Part shown: positions 52,504 through 63,139 of the stretch, piece by piece
Numbering within the stretch: position 1 is the stretch's first letter
Layout: each line of letters opens with the position of its first letter
Assembly (NCBI GenBank): GCA_016719945.1
Contig: JADJYE010000020.1
Coordinates: 1 to 64,000, forward strand
From: Polyangiaceae bacterium
GTDB taxonomy: Bacteria > Myxococcota_A > Polyangia > Polyangiales > Polyangiaceae
DNA length: 64,000 nt
Direction of reading: 5' to 3'
Translations under genes and position numbers: made by a program
Notes under the pieces: generated by a model
What the model was told of the DNA's origin: nothing
The model's database searches: none
The model's input: the letters and a program-made list of their open reading frames with translations, nothing else

Positions 52504-55037
52504 GCCTGGTCGCGGCGATGCGCGGCCGAGAGGCGAAGGTCGGGCTCTCGGTCGTCGCGCTGCTCGCGGTGGCGGCGTTCGCGGTGGCGCCGCTGCTCGC
52601 CGACCCCAACGCGAGCGACTTCTCGCTCGCGCCAGCCGCGGACGGCGGACCACCGGGGAGCTCGGCGCGGCACTGGCTCGGCGTCGATCCCCTGTACCGG
52701 GACGAGCTCGCGCGGCTGCTGTCGGGTGGACGCATCTCGCTGCTCGTCGCGTCGATCGCGACGCTGGTCGCCTGCGCGATCGGCGTCGCCGTCGGCGTCG
52801 CCGCCGCGGGGCTGAAGAAGGGCGGCGCGCGCTGGGCCGATGGTCTCTTGATGCGTGGCGTGGACGTGCTGCTCGCGTTCCCGTTCCTGCTGCTGGTGAC
52901 CCTCGTCGGCGTCCTCGTCCCGCGGAGCGGGCTCGGGACGCTCGTGCTCGTGCTCGGCCTCACCGGATGGACAGGTGTCGCGCGGGTGGTGCGCGCGCGC
53001 GCCGCCGTGGTGCTCGAGCAAGACTTCGTGCTGGCTGCGCGCGCGATGGGGGCTGGGCCGCTCTGGATCGGCGTCCGCCACGTGCTGCCCAACGTGCTCG
53101 CGACGGCGGCCGCGCTCGGCGCGAGCCTCGCCGGCTCGATGATCCTCGCCGAGGCCGTCCTCGGGTACCTCACCGTGGGGCTGGGCCCTCCCGATGCGTC
53201 GTGGGGGCGCATGCTGCAGGAGGCGGAGTCGTTCATCGTCCTCCGCCCGATGCTCGTCGCGCTGCCGGCGGCCTTCATCCTCGTCGCGATGCTCGGCTTC
53301 CACCGGCTCGGCGAGGGCCTGCGGCTCGCCAGCGGTGACGGCGACCAGCGACCGGCGCTCGTCACGAGGCTCCCCTTCCCGCTCGATCTGATGCTGGTCG
53401 CGCTCGGGCTCGGCGTCGTGATCGCGCTGCCCAGAGCCGACCTCGCGCCGCCGGCCCCGGCGGTCGCGACTCCCGACGCGCCGAAGCGAGGCGGGACGCT
53501 GCGCCTCGCGAGCTCGTACGGCGCGCGCACGGTCGACCCAGCGCTCGCCAGCGACGAGATGGGCGTCGCGATCGCGCGGATGGTCTGCGACCGGCTGGTC
53601 TCGCTCGACGACGACGGGGAGATCGTGCCGGGCCTCACCCGCCGCGCGACCTGGGCGGACGGTGGTCGCGCGCTGCGGCTAGAGCTCGAGGCTGGGGTGC
53701 GGTTCCAAGACGGCGCCCAGCTCGAGGCGGCTGACGTCAAGCGCTCCATCGAGCGCGCGCTCGGCCCGAACGTCCCGTCGCCATCCGCCGCGCTGCTCTC
53801 GGGCGTGGTCGGCTTCGACGCGTACCGGGCGGGCTCCGCGACGGAGCTCAGCGGCGTGGAGGTGAGCGCCCCGCTCGAGGTCACGATCCGGCTGCGGGAG
53901 CCGGACGCGACCCTGCCCAGCGTGCTGACCATGCCGTTCGTCGCGCCGGTTTGCCCTTCGAGCCCCCCGCCGGGCGCCGGGGCCGAGACGGCGGTGTGCG
54001 GAGCCGGGCCCTTCCGCGTGACCGAGCTCGACGGCGAAGAGCGCGTGCTGCTCGCGCGGCACGCTGGGTACTTCGCCGAGGGGCGGCCCTACCTCGACTT
54101 CATCGAGATCCTGTTCCGGGTGAGGCCGCAGGTGCAGCGCTACCGCTTCGAACGCGGCGAGCTCGATCTCGTCCGCGAGCTGTCGTCGAGCGACGCAGCG
54201 CTGCTGCGCGCCGATCGACGCTATGACGACCGCCTGTTCGTCGTTAAGAACCTGCGCACGAGCGCGATCTTCATGAACACCGAGCGGCCTCCGTTCGACA
54301 ACCCGGCGCTGCGCCGAGCCGTCTCGCTCGCGGTCGACCCCACGGTCCTCGCGCGCTTGAGGCCCGATATCACGCCGATCGAGCACGTGGTCCCGCCCGG
54401 GGTTCCGGGGCGCCCGAGGGGCGCGGTGGGCCGGCGGTTCGACCTCGACGCCGCGCTCGAGGCGATGCGTGAGGCGGGCTACCCCTACGATCCAAAGACG
54501 GGCGAGGGCGGCTACCCGGCGACGATCGAATACGTCGTCGTCCCTTCGTCGTTCGAGCAGGGGGCTGCGGAGGTCTACCAACAGCAGCTCGCGAAGATCG
54601 GGATCCGGCTCTCGATCCGGCTGGTCGGGAGCACCGCCTACTACGCGCTGACGCAGCAGCGCGGCAAGACGACCATGGGGTGGGCGGGCTGGCAGGCCGA
54701 CTACGCCGACCCGTTGACGTTCTTCTCTCCGAACCTCGAGAGCTCCGCGATCGGGGAGGTGAGCCAGAACTACGCGTTCTTCTCGAGCGCCGAGCTCGAC
54801 GGCATCCTGGTGGAGGCGCGGCGCGAGACCGATCGAGAGCGGCGAAGAGCCCTGTTCGCGGAGGCCGAGCGGGTCGTGGCGGAGCAAGCGCCGTGGGTGC
54901 CCACCTTCAGCCCGGCGACGCTCGAGGTCCGGCAGCCGTGGCTCTTCGGCTACGATCCGACGGCGCTCACCGCGCTCGATTTCACGACCACGTACCTCGC
55001 GCCGGGAGCGGGCCGCGCACCGGAGGGCGCGAGGTGA
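52500..55037 (+). CDS. Fused ABC permease and substrate-binding protein (dipeptide/nickel type)
   Basis: 845 residues, GTG start overlapping the hydrolase stop. The N-terminal ~285 residues are an OppC/DppC-like permease with the EAA-type loop DFVLAARAMGAGPLWIGVRH. An extra membrane helix follows (LDLMLVALGLGVVIALP) that would place the rest outside the membrane. The C-terminal ~500 residues are an OppA/DppA-like (SBP family 5) binding protein: GGTLRLASSYGARTVDPAL, FMNTERPPFDNPALRRAVSL. Single-polypeptide permease/binding-protein fusions are unusual in this family. No ATPase gene is in the operon, so ATPases must come from elsewhere or this may not transport. Confidence 0.85.
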   Translation: MSLVAAMRGREAKVGLSVVALLAVAAFAVAPLLADPNASDFSLAPAADGGPPGSSARHWLGVDPLYRDELARLLSGGRISLLVASIATLVACAIGVAVGVAAAGLKKGGARWADGLLMRGVDVLLAFPFLLLVTLVGVLVPRSGLGTLVLVLGLTGWTGVARVVRARAAVVLEQDFVLAARAMGAGPLWIGVRHVLPNVLATAAALGASLAGSMILAEAVLGYLTVGLGPPDASWGRMLQEAESFIVLRPMLVALPAAFILVAMLGFHRLGEGLRLASGDGDQRPALVTRLPFPLDLMLVALGLGVVIALPRADLAPPAPAVATPDAPKRGGTLRLASSYGARTVDPALASDEMGVAIARMVCDRLVSLDDDGEIVPGLTRRATWADGGRALRLELEAGVRFQDGAQLEAADVKRSIERALGPNVPSPSAALLSGVVGFDAYRAGSATELSGVEVSAPLEVTIRLREPDATLPSVLTMPFVAPVCPSSPPPGAGAETAVCGAGPFRVTELDGEERVLLARHAGYFAEGRPYLDFIEILFRVRPQVQRYRFERGELDLVRELSSSDAALLRADRRYDDRLFVVKNLRTSAIFMNTERPPFDNPALRRAVSLAVDPTVLARLRPDITPIEHVVPPGVPGRPRGAVGRRFDLDAALEAMREAGYPYDPKTGEGGYPATIEYVVVPSSFEQGAAEVYQQQLAKIGIRLSIRLVGSTAYYALTQQRGKTTMGWAGWQADYADPLTFFSPNLESSAIGEVSQNYAFFSSAELDGILVEARRETDRERRRALFAEAERVVAEQAPWVPTFSPATLEVRQPWLFGYDPTALTALDFTTTYLAPGAGRAPEGAR

Positions 55038-56041
55038 GGCGGCTCGTCGCGGCGGCGCTGAGGCGGATGGCGATCGCGGCGCTGATCGTGTGGGGGGTCG
55101 TGAGCGTCACCTGGCTCCTGGCCACGCTGCTCCCGGGCGATCCGGTGCGCGCGGCCCTCGGGCCGAACGCCTCCCCGGCGGACGTCGAGCGCGCGCGCTC
55201 TCTGTTCGGTCTCGAGCAGTCGTTCGGGTCGAGGTACGTCCGCTTCATGGGCCGGCTCGTTCACGTGAGCGACGTGTTCGTCGGGCGCGCGTCGAAGGAT
55301 CACACGACGTGCGCCGAGCTCGGCCCTCTGCACGCCGATCTCGGCAAGAGCCACATCTACAACGCGCCGGTCGCGGAGCTGATCAAGAAGAAGCTGCCCT
55401 ATTCGTTGAAGCTCGCGCTGGCCGCGGTCTCGCTGCAGCTGCTCATCGGGCTCTCGCTCGGCGTCCTGGCGGCGGCACGCCGGGGGAGCCGGGTCGACGA
55501 GGCCATCGTCGGGGTCACGACGACGCTGTCCGCGGCGCCGACGTTCGTCGTCGGGTTGGTCCTTCAATACGTCCTCGCTCACCGCCTCGGCTGGGTCCCG
55601 CTCGACGGGCTGGGCGTGTCGTCGGCGGACGAGGCGCGCGCGATGGTGCTCCCGGCGCTGACCCTGGGTTGCTACGGGGCGGCGCTGCTCACGCGGTTCG
55701 TGCGCGCCGAGGTCGCGACCGCGCTCGACGAGCCGTTCGTGCGGGCCGCGCGCGCCAAAGGCGCCGGGCGCGTCCGCGCGGCCGTGGTGCACGCGACGCG
55801 CACGGCGCTCGCGCCGCTCTCTCAGCTGGTCGTCCTCGAGCTCGGCGCCCTGGTGGGCGGAGCGATCGTGACCGAGCGGCTGTTCCGCTGGCCCGGGCTC
55901 GGGGACCTGTCGGTGGCGGCGATCCAGAACCGAGACGCTCAGGCGCTGGTCGGCGTCACGCTGGTCGCGAGCGTCGCGATGGTCGTGGCCACGGCGATCG
56001 CGGACGTGCTCGCGATGTGGCTCGACCCGCGGCAGAGGTAG
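55034..56041 (+). CDS. ABC transporter permease (DppB/OppB-like)
   Basis: 335 residues, GTG overlapping the previous stop by four bases (GTGA). Polytopic, with the family N-terminus RMAIAALIVWGVVSVTWLLA, TLLPGDPVRAALGPNAS and the EAA-like loop FVRAARAKGAGRVRAAVVHA. The EAA region is followed by the usual ELGALVGGAIVTERLFRWPG. It forms the partner subunit of the fused permease upstream, for import of a peptide, nickel or opine-type solute. It ends 21 bases before the stop of the convergent gene. Confidence 0.88.
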   Translation: MRRLVAAALRRMAIAALIVWGVVSVTWLLATLLPGDPVRAALGPNASPADVERARSLFGLEQSFGSRYVRFMGRLVHVSDVFVGRASKDHTTCAELGPLHADLGKSHIYNAPVAELIKKKLPYSLKLALAAVSLQLLIGLSLGVLAAARRGSRVDEAIVGVTTTLSAAPTFVVGLVLQYVLAHRLGWVPLDGLGVSSADEARAMVLPALTLGCYGAALLTRFVRAEVATALDEPFVRAARAKGAGRVRAAVVHATRTALAPLSQLVVLELGALVGGAIVTERLFRWPGLGDLSVAAIQNRDAQALVGVTLVASVAMVVATAIADVLAMWLDPRQR

Positions 56042-56062
56042 AGGCTCGCGGGCTGCGCCGAC

Positions 56063-56911
56063 TTATTCGCCCTCGTCGATCGAGCGATCGACGGCGAGCG
56101 CCACGTCCGCCGCGAGCGACGCGTCACCGGCGGCGCGCGCCGAGAGCCACACGCGTTCGGTCGCGGTGGTCGTGCCCTGCGCGGCGCGGCGCAGCGTGGC
56201 GTCCTGGGCCGCGCGATCCAAGGTCAACAGCGCGCTGCCGCCGATGTCAGCCTGCGCCGCGGGCCCGAGGTGCGTGACGGACGCGTCGCCTCCGGGGAGA
56301 TCGGCGAGCGCCACGAGCAGGTCGTCGTCGCCCTCGTCCGCCCTCGCGGAGTACCACCACGCGCGCGAGCGCGCCGACTCGTCGAGCTTCGCGAGCTCGG
56401 CGCGACGCTCGGGGTTGACGGCGGTGAGCGAGCGGACGCGCACCGAGAGCTGCCGATCGAGGCTCGCCGCCGCCTGCTCGAGCGCGTCGAGGGCGCCGCG
56501 GACGGCGTCGACGGAGGCGCCGTCGAGGACCTCCGACATCGACACGTGGGCCCGCGCCGCCGCGAGCACCGACTCGAGCTGATCGCGCCCCTTCAGGGCA
56601 GACATCGCGCTCGCCGCGAACATCCCTCGCTCCTCCGGGGTGTCGGCGAAGGCGGCCTCGAAGGACTCTTCGATGGCGCGGGCCGTCTCACGTTGAATCT
56701 GCGCCACGTCGAGCGCGCCGAGGGCCAGGGCCACGTGCGCGGGAGACAAAGCGCGAAGCGCGCGCTCCGTCTCTTCGGTGCGCGCGCTGTCGGGGTGGCT
56801 CGACCGCCGGATCATGTCGCCACACACGGCGAGGACGTTCTTCGGGGCGGGGCCGCCTGCCTCGCTGATCTTCTGGTCGAGGACGGGCTTGCGCAGGGTG
56901 ACGGGGGGCAT
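56063..56911 (-). CDS. Conserved hypothetical, helical
   Basis: 282 residues, mostly alpha-helical with Ala/Asp/Arg content and no membrane segment (e.g. TARAIEESFEAAFADTPEER, DQLESVLAAARAHVSMSEVL). No known domain. 104 bases downstream of the sigma-factor gene on the same strand, so possibly cotranscribed and related to its regulation. Confidence 0.6.
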   Translation of the reverse strand: MPPVTLRKPVLDQKISEAGGPAPKNVLAVCGDMIRRSSHPDSARTEETERALRALSPAHVALALGALDVAQIQRETARAIEESFEAAFADTPEERGMFAASAMSALKGRDQLESVLAAARAHVSMSEVLDGASVDAVRGALDALEQAAASLDRQLSVRVRSLTAVNPERRAELAKLDESARSRAWWYSARADEGDDDLLVALADLPGGDASVTHLGPAAQADIGGSALLTLDRAAQDATLRRAAQGTTTATERVWLSARAAGDASLAADVALAVDRSIDEGE

Positions 56912-57015
56912 GGCTATGGCTCCTTCAGAGGCTGACGCGTGGGGCGTCGGGGCGGGTTCGGGCTCGGCTCAGGGGGGCGGGCGTGACCCGCGCGCGCGAC
57001 CGAGCCGCCCGAGCC

Positions 57016-57681
57016 CTAGGACTTGAGCTCCAGCAGGAAGAGGCGCAGGTGAGCCTGCGCGCGGCTGATGCGCTTGTACGAGTTGACGACGGTGATACCG
57101 AGCTCCTTCGCGACCGCGACGTGGTCGTCGAGATCGCGGTGGTGGTACAGGGCCCAGGCCTCGGCCTCCTTCGGGTGCTCGGCGGTGAGGCGCTCGAAGG
57201 CGCGCCAATAGAGCTCGGCGGCCTCGTCTCGCTCGGCCTCGCTCCTGGCACGCTCGACCGACGCTGCGACCTCGTACCCGGGCGTCTCGGGCTCGTCTTC
57301 GTCCCCACCTCCGGCCGCGAGCTCCTCGTGGTGCCGGCGATAGCGGTCGATGGCCGTGTGCTTGACGATGCGCAGGAAGAACGTCCGCGCCGAGGTGCTT
57401 CGGGCGGCGCCTGCGTCGTCGACTGCGGTCCCTCGGTATTGGGTGAGGCCCCGCTCGAGGAGCTTGATCGCGGCGTCCTGGAGCAGCTCCTCTTGGTCGT
57501 CCTCGCCGCCGCGGCGGTAGCTCTGCTGGATCCTGCGGATGACGTACAGCGCGGGCCGGCGCCAGCGCGACAACAGGACCGCGAACGGGCGGTCGATCCG
57601 CTCGCCGGACGCCTTCCGCGACAGGACGGCCGCGAACAGGGCGTCGTCATCCAGCTCCTCCGGCTGCGTCGTGTCGCTCAT
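57016..57681 (-). CDS. ECF-like sigma-70 family factor
   Basis: 221 residues. The region 2-like segment reads RRPALYVIRRIQQSYRRGGE, DDQEELLQDAAIKLLERGL and SARTFFLRIVKHTAIDRYRR; a charged linker follows. The region 4 helix-turn-helix reads DHVAVAKELGITVVNSYKRI. It lacks an adjacent clear anti-sigma factor, though 56063-56911 follows. Directs RNA polymerase to a small regulon by family role. Confidence 0.8.
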   Translation of the reverse strand: MSDTTQPEELDDDALFAAVLSRKASGERIDRPFAVLLSRWRRPALYVIRRIQQSYRRGGEDDQEELLQDAAIKLLERGLTQYRGTAVDDAGAARSTSARTFFLRIVKHTAIDRYRRHHEELAAGGGDEDEPETPGYEVAASVERARSEAERDEAAELYWRAFERLTAEHPKEAEAWALYHHRDLDDHVAVAKELGITVVNSYKRISRAQAHLRLFLLELKS

Positions 57682-57805
57682 CGGGGCACCGACGGTAGCA
57701 TCCAGCGAAGGTCGGGAGCGAGCCCATGCCCCGCGTACCTACGGACCGGCTCGGCCAGACCTGACAAGGGGGTCGTCGAAACCGAGAGGCCCGGAGGCCG
57801 ACAGA

Positions 57806-60091
<2,286 letters not shown>

Positions 60092-60179
60092 GTGCGGCCT
60101 CGCATCGTGGCGAGCCTTCGCGCTGTGGTCAAGCGCGGCAAGCTCGACCCCGCAAGGCCGGCCTGCCGCGCCGAAGCGC

Positions 60180-61322
60180 TCAGATCTCGGCCAGGATCGC
60201 GTCGCGCTTCTTGGCGAAGTCGTCGTCCGAAATGAGGCCCTTGTCCTTGAGGGACTTGAGCTTCACGAGCCGGTCCTCGACCGATGCGGCCGGAGCGGCC
60301 GCCGCTGCCGGGGCGGCCGGGCCCCCGACCGGGAACTGGGGCTGCATCATCCCCATCTGCCCGGCCATCATGTTGTTCGCCATGCCCACGCCCATGGCCA
60401 TCTGCGCGCCGAGGCCCGCCACGCCCGCGTTCGCGCCGCCCTTCGCCATGCCCTCACCCGCGCCGCGCATCGCCTCGCCCGCCGCGTAGTTGGAGTAGTT
60501 GCCCGCGAGCTGCTGCACGTAGCGAGCGTCCTGGCCGAACTTCTGGTCGAGCTCGAACTGCTTGGCCTGCGCCGTGTCGGAGGCGATCGAGATGTTGCGG
60601 CGCGCCTCGGCGCGCTTCTTGTTCGCCTCGCGCAGCATGCGCTCGTCTTCGGCGCTGAAGTTGATGTTGAAGTCCGCGATCTGCAGGATCTTCACGCCGA
60701 TGTCGGCGAGGTTCGGGGCGCTCTGGATGATGCGACCTGCGAGCTCGCTGGTCATGCCGCCCAGGTTCAGCAGCGAGCGCCCGGACTGGGCGCACATCTG
60801 ACCGATGACGGTCTTCACGCTCATGAAGAAGAGGCGCTTGATCCAGTCCGACGTGACGTCGTTGTCGTTCGAGCCGGCCGCTTGGCCGTGGTAGCCGATG
60901 ACGAAGCGCACCGGGTCGGTGATGACCATCGAGAACTCGCCGTGGATGCGAGGCGTGACGAACTCGAACAGGGTCGGGTCCTCCATCGACTCGAGCTTGC
61001 CGCCGAACGGGATGCTCCTCACCGGCTGGGTCTTCACGAAGAAGATCTCCGCGATGAACACGTCCCCCCCCGTGAACTTGTTGATGAGGTTGTTGAGGAA
61101 CGGGATGTTCTGGGTCTGCAGCGTGTGGCGGCCCGCCGGCAGCCACCCCTGATAGGTGCCGTCCTTGAAGAAGAGGGCGCACTCGTCGCTGTCGACCGTC
61201 AGCTGCGACCAGAACGGGATGTTCTGGTCGGGATGCTTGTAGACGATGAGGTGCTTCAGGTGGTCCGGGCGGGCGATCATCATCTCGCGCACGCCGCCCT
61301 TCACGAAGTCCATGATCCCCAT
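60180..61322 (-). CDS. SPFH-domain protein with C-terminal SHOCT motif
   Basis: 380 residues from the ATG at 61322 (RBS AGAGGAG upstream). SPFH/Band-7 core: NIPFWSQLTVDSDECALFFK, AGRHTLQTQNIPFLNNLINK, EFSMVITDPVRFVIGYHG and NLADIGVKILQIADFNINFS. This is the YdjI/virion-core-protein-like SPFH group. A Met/Gly/Ala/Pro-rich segment and a SHOCT-type end (EDRLVKLKSLKDKGLISDDD) follow. SPFH proteins scaffold membrane microdomains. It diverges from the gene at 61491, with a 168-bp intergenic region holding a GC-rich inverted repeat but no recognisable promoter. Confidence 0.85.
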   Translation of the reverse strand: MGIMDFVKGGVREMMIARPDHLKHLIVYKHPDQNIPFWSQLTVDSDECALFFKDGTYQGWLPAGRHTLQTQNIPFLNNLINKFTGGDVFIAEIFFVKTQPVRSIPFGGKLESMEDPTLFEFVTPRIHGEFSMVITDPVRFVIGYHGQAAGSNDNDVTSDWIKRLFFMSVKTVIGQMCAQSGRSLLNLGGMTSELAGRIIQSAPNLADIGVKILQIADFNINFSAEDERMLREANKKRAEARRNISIASDTAQAKQFELDQKFGQDARYVQQLAGNYSNYAAGEAMRGAGEGMAKGGANAGVAGLGAQMAMGVGMANNMMAGQMGMMQPQFPVGGPAAPAAAAAPAASVEDRLVKLKSLKDKGLISDDDFAKKRDAILAEI

Positions 61323-61490
61323 CTTCTCGTTCCTCTCCTCTTTCCGTGCCTGGCCCGTCCCGCAGGCTCGAGCCGAGCTTGCTCGCGAACGGGTGCGGGG
61401 AGAATAATGCCCCCGAGGGGGGTCGGCAACGCCGCCGACCCCCTGCCCGCCCGCGCGCAGCCGCAGCCCCGGCAGAATGACGCCGACCCC

Positions 61491-62606
61491 ATGACCGTCG
61501 CCATCGACACCAGCTCCCTCTCCGTACCCGCCCAGAAGATCCTGAGCGGTCCGCCCAAGCTCCAGGAAATGGCGGCGAAGGGCGTCGCCATCGGCGTCCC
61601 CCCCGGGGACCTGATCGTCGTCCTCGCCGCCCTGACGCAGAGCGCCGAGCCGGGCGTCGCCGACACGGCGCGGCGTACCCTCGACAACCTCCCGGCGCAG
61701 GTCCTCTCGGGCGCCCTCGGCGCGAACCTCCAGGCGGCCGCGATCCACGAGATCGCGACGCGCAACCACGACCGAATCGACGTCCTGGGGCGGCTCATCG
61801 CGATGCCGGCCATCGACATCGACACCCTGCTCGAGGTCGGCAAGGTCTGCAGCGAGGACGCGAGCGAGCTGCTCGCGACGAACGAGGAGCGCCTGCTCTC
61901 GAACCCGAAGCTGATCGAGGTCCTCTACCTCAACAAGCGGACGCGCATGTCGACGGCCGATCGCATGATCGAGCTCGCGGTGCGCAACAACGTCGAGGTC
62001 GGCCTCCCGGCGTGGAAGGAGGCGGCGGCCGCGATCCAGAACGAGCTCATCCCCGAGCCGACCGGCGAGCTGAGCCCCGACGACGTGCTGTTCGCCCAGA
62101 ACCTCGCCCTCGCCGAGGCGATGCGCGCGCAAGGGGAGGAGATCGAGGACACCCACGAGCTCGTCGGTGACGAAGAAGAGAAGGTCAAGGACAAGTACGT
62201 CCCGCTCTTCCGCGAGATCGCCATGATGACGACGACCCAGAAGATCCGCCTGGCGTCCGTGGGGACCCCCGAGGCGATCATGATCCTGATCAGCGACGCC
62301 AGCCCCCTGGTGGCGAGCGCCGCCGCCAAGTCTCCGAACATCAACGAGGCCGTGGTCGAGCAGGTCGCCAAGCGCCGCAACATCATGGCCGATGTGCTCA
62401 CGTCGATCGGGCAGCGCCCCGAGCTGCTCCGCAGGCTCTCGACCAAGCGCGACCTGATGAAGAACCCGAAGACGCCGCCGTCGCTCGCCCTCAAGCTCAT
62501 CAACCACTTCCAGGCACACGAGCTCGAGCGTATGGCGGGAGACCGGAACGTCGGGGGCGCGACGCGCCAGCTCATCAAGAACCACCTCGAGAGGAAGAAA
62601 CGTTGA
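61491..62606 (+). CDS. Helical repeat-like conserved protein
   Basis: 371 residues. Alternating helices resemble HEAT/ARM-type repeats (VVLAALTQSAEPGVADTARR, IHEIATRNHDRIDVLGRLI, EAIMILISDASPLVASAAAK). No catalytic motif. It is coupled to the NikR-like gene by a TTGA overlap at 62603-62606, so the two likely function together. Role unknown; a scaffold for the downstream regulator is possible. Confidence 0.7.
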   Translation: MTVAIDTSSLSVPAQKILSGPPKLQEMAAKGVAIGVPPGDLIVVLAALTQSAEPGVADTARRTLDNLPAQVLSGALGANLQAAAIHEIATRNHDRIDVLGRLIAMPAIDIDTLLEVGKVCSEDASELLATNEERLLSNPKLIEVLYLNKRTRMSTADRMIELAVRNNVEVGLPAWKEAAAAIQNELIPEPTGELSPDDVLFAQNLALAEAMRAQGEEIEDTHELVGDEEEKVKDKYVPLFREIAMMTTTQKIRLASVGTPEAIMILISDASPLVASAAAKSPNINEAVVEQVAKRRNIMADVLTSIGQRPELLRRLSTKRDLMKNPKTPPSLALKLINHFQAHELERMAGDRNVGGATRQLIKNHLERKKR

Positions 62607-63016
62607 GCGACCTGGTCCGCTTCGGGGTCGCGATGGACCGTGCCCTCTTGTCGGAGTTCGACGAGCGGATCGCGCAGCGAGGCTACGAGAACCGGTCCGA
62701 GGCCTTGCGCGATCTGGTGCGGGCCGACCTCACGCGAGCGGCGCAGCAGGCCGGCGGGCAGGTCACGGCGACCGCGTCGATCGTGCTCGCGCGCAGGCAG
62801 CGCGCCGAGCTCACGAGGGTGCTCGGCGAGCTCGAGCCCGGGGTGGTCGTAGCTCAGCTCGAGCTGGGCCTCGACGAGGAGCGCGCGCTCCTGCTGCTCG
62901 TCGTCCGAGGGCCCGCGGGCGAGCTCGAGCGCACGGCCGGCAGGGTCGCGGGCCTGCGGGGCGTCCTCGGGTGCGAGCTCACGATCGCCTGCGCCTCTGC
63001 GAGGCGCCACGCGTGA
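62603..63016 (+). CDS. NikR-like ribbon-helix-helix regulator without nickel ligands
   Basis: 137 residues, TTG start overlapping the previous stop. The N-terminal RHH domain is well conserved (VRFGVAMDRALLSEFDERIA, RGYENRSEALRDLVRADL). The C-terminal ACT-like domain aligns to NikR without gaps, but the four nickel ligands of E. coli NikR are replaced: His76 to Glu, His87 to Glu, His89 to Gly and Cys95 to Ala. It is therefore not a nickel sensor by that site; DNA binding may remain. Ligand and targets unknown. Confidence 0.88.
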   Translation: MSDLVRFGVAMDRALLSEFDERIAQRGYENRSEALRDLVRADLTRAAQQAGGQVTATASIVLARRQRAELTRVLGELEPGVVVAQLELGLDEERALLLLVVRGPAGELERTAGRVAGLRGVLGCELTIACASARRHA

Positions 63017-63139
63017 GCGACCGCTCGAGCAAGCCACCCCCCGGCCGCCAGGTCACCGCTCGGGCGCTTTGGGGCGCCGGCCGAGGTCGTGCACGTGCTA
63101 CTTGCGCTGTTGGACGCCAGGTGAGGTAACGGGAGAGCT

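Noticed and set aside
60180..62585. Very long minus-strand open frame across the SPFH gene and the repeat-protein gene
   Set aside because: Only the part up to 61322 is a real SPFH protein; the rest is antisense shadow of 61491-62606.
62603..63016. Calling the RHH protein NikR outright
   Set aside because: All four nickel ligands are replaced, so the gene symbol would mislead.
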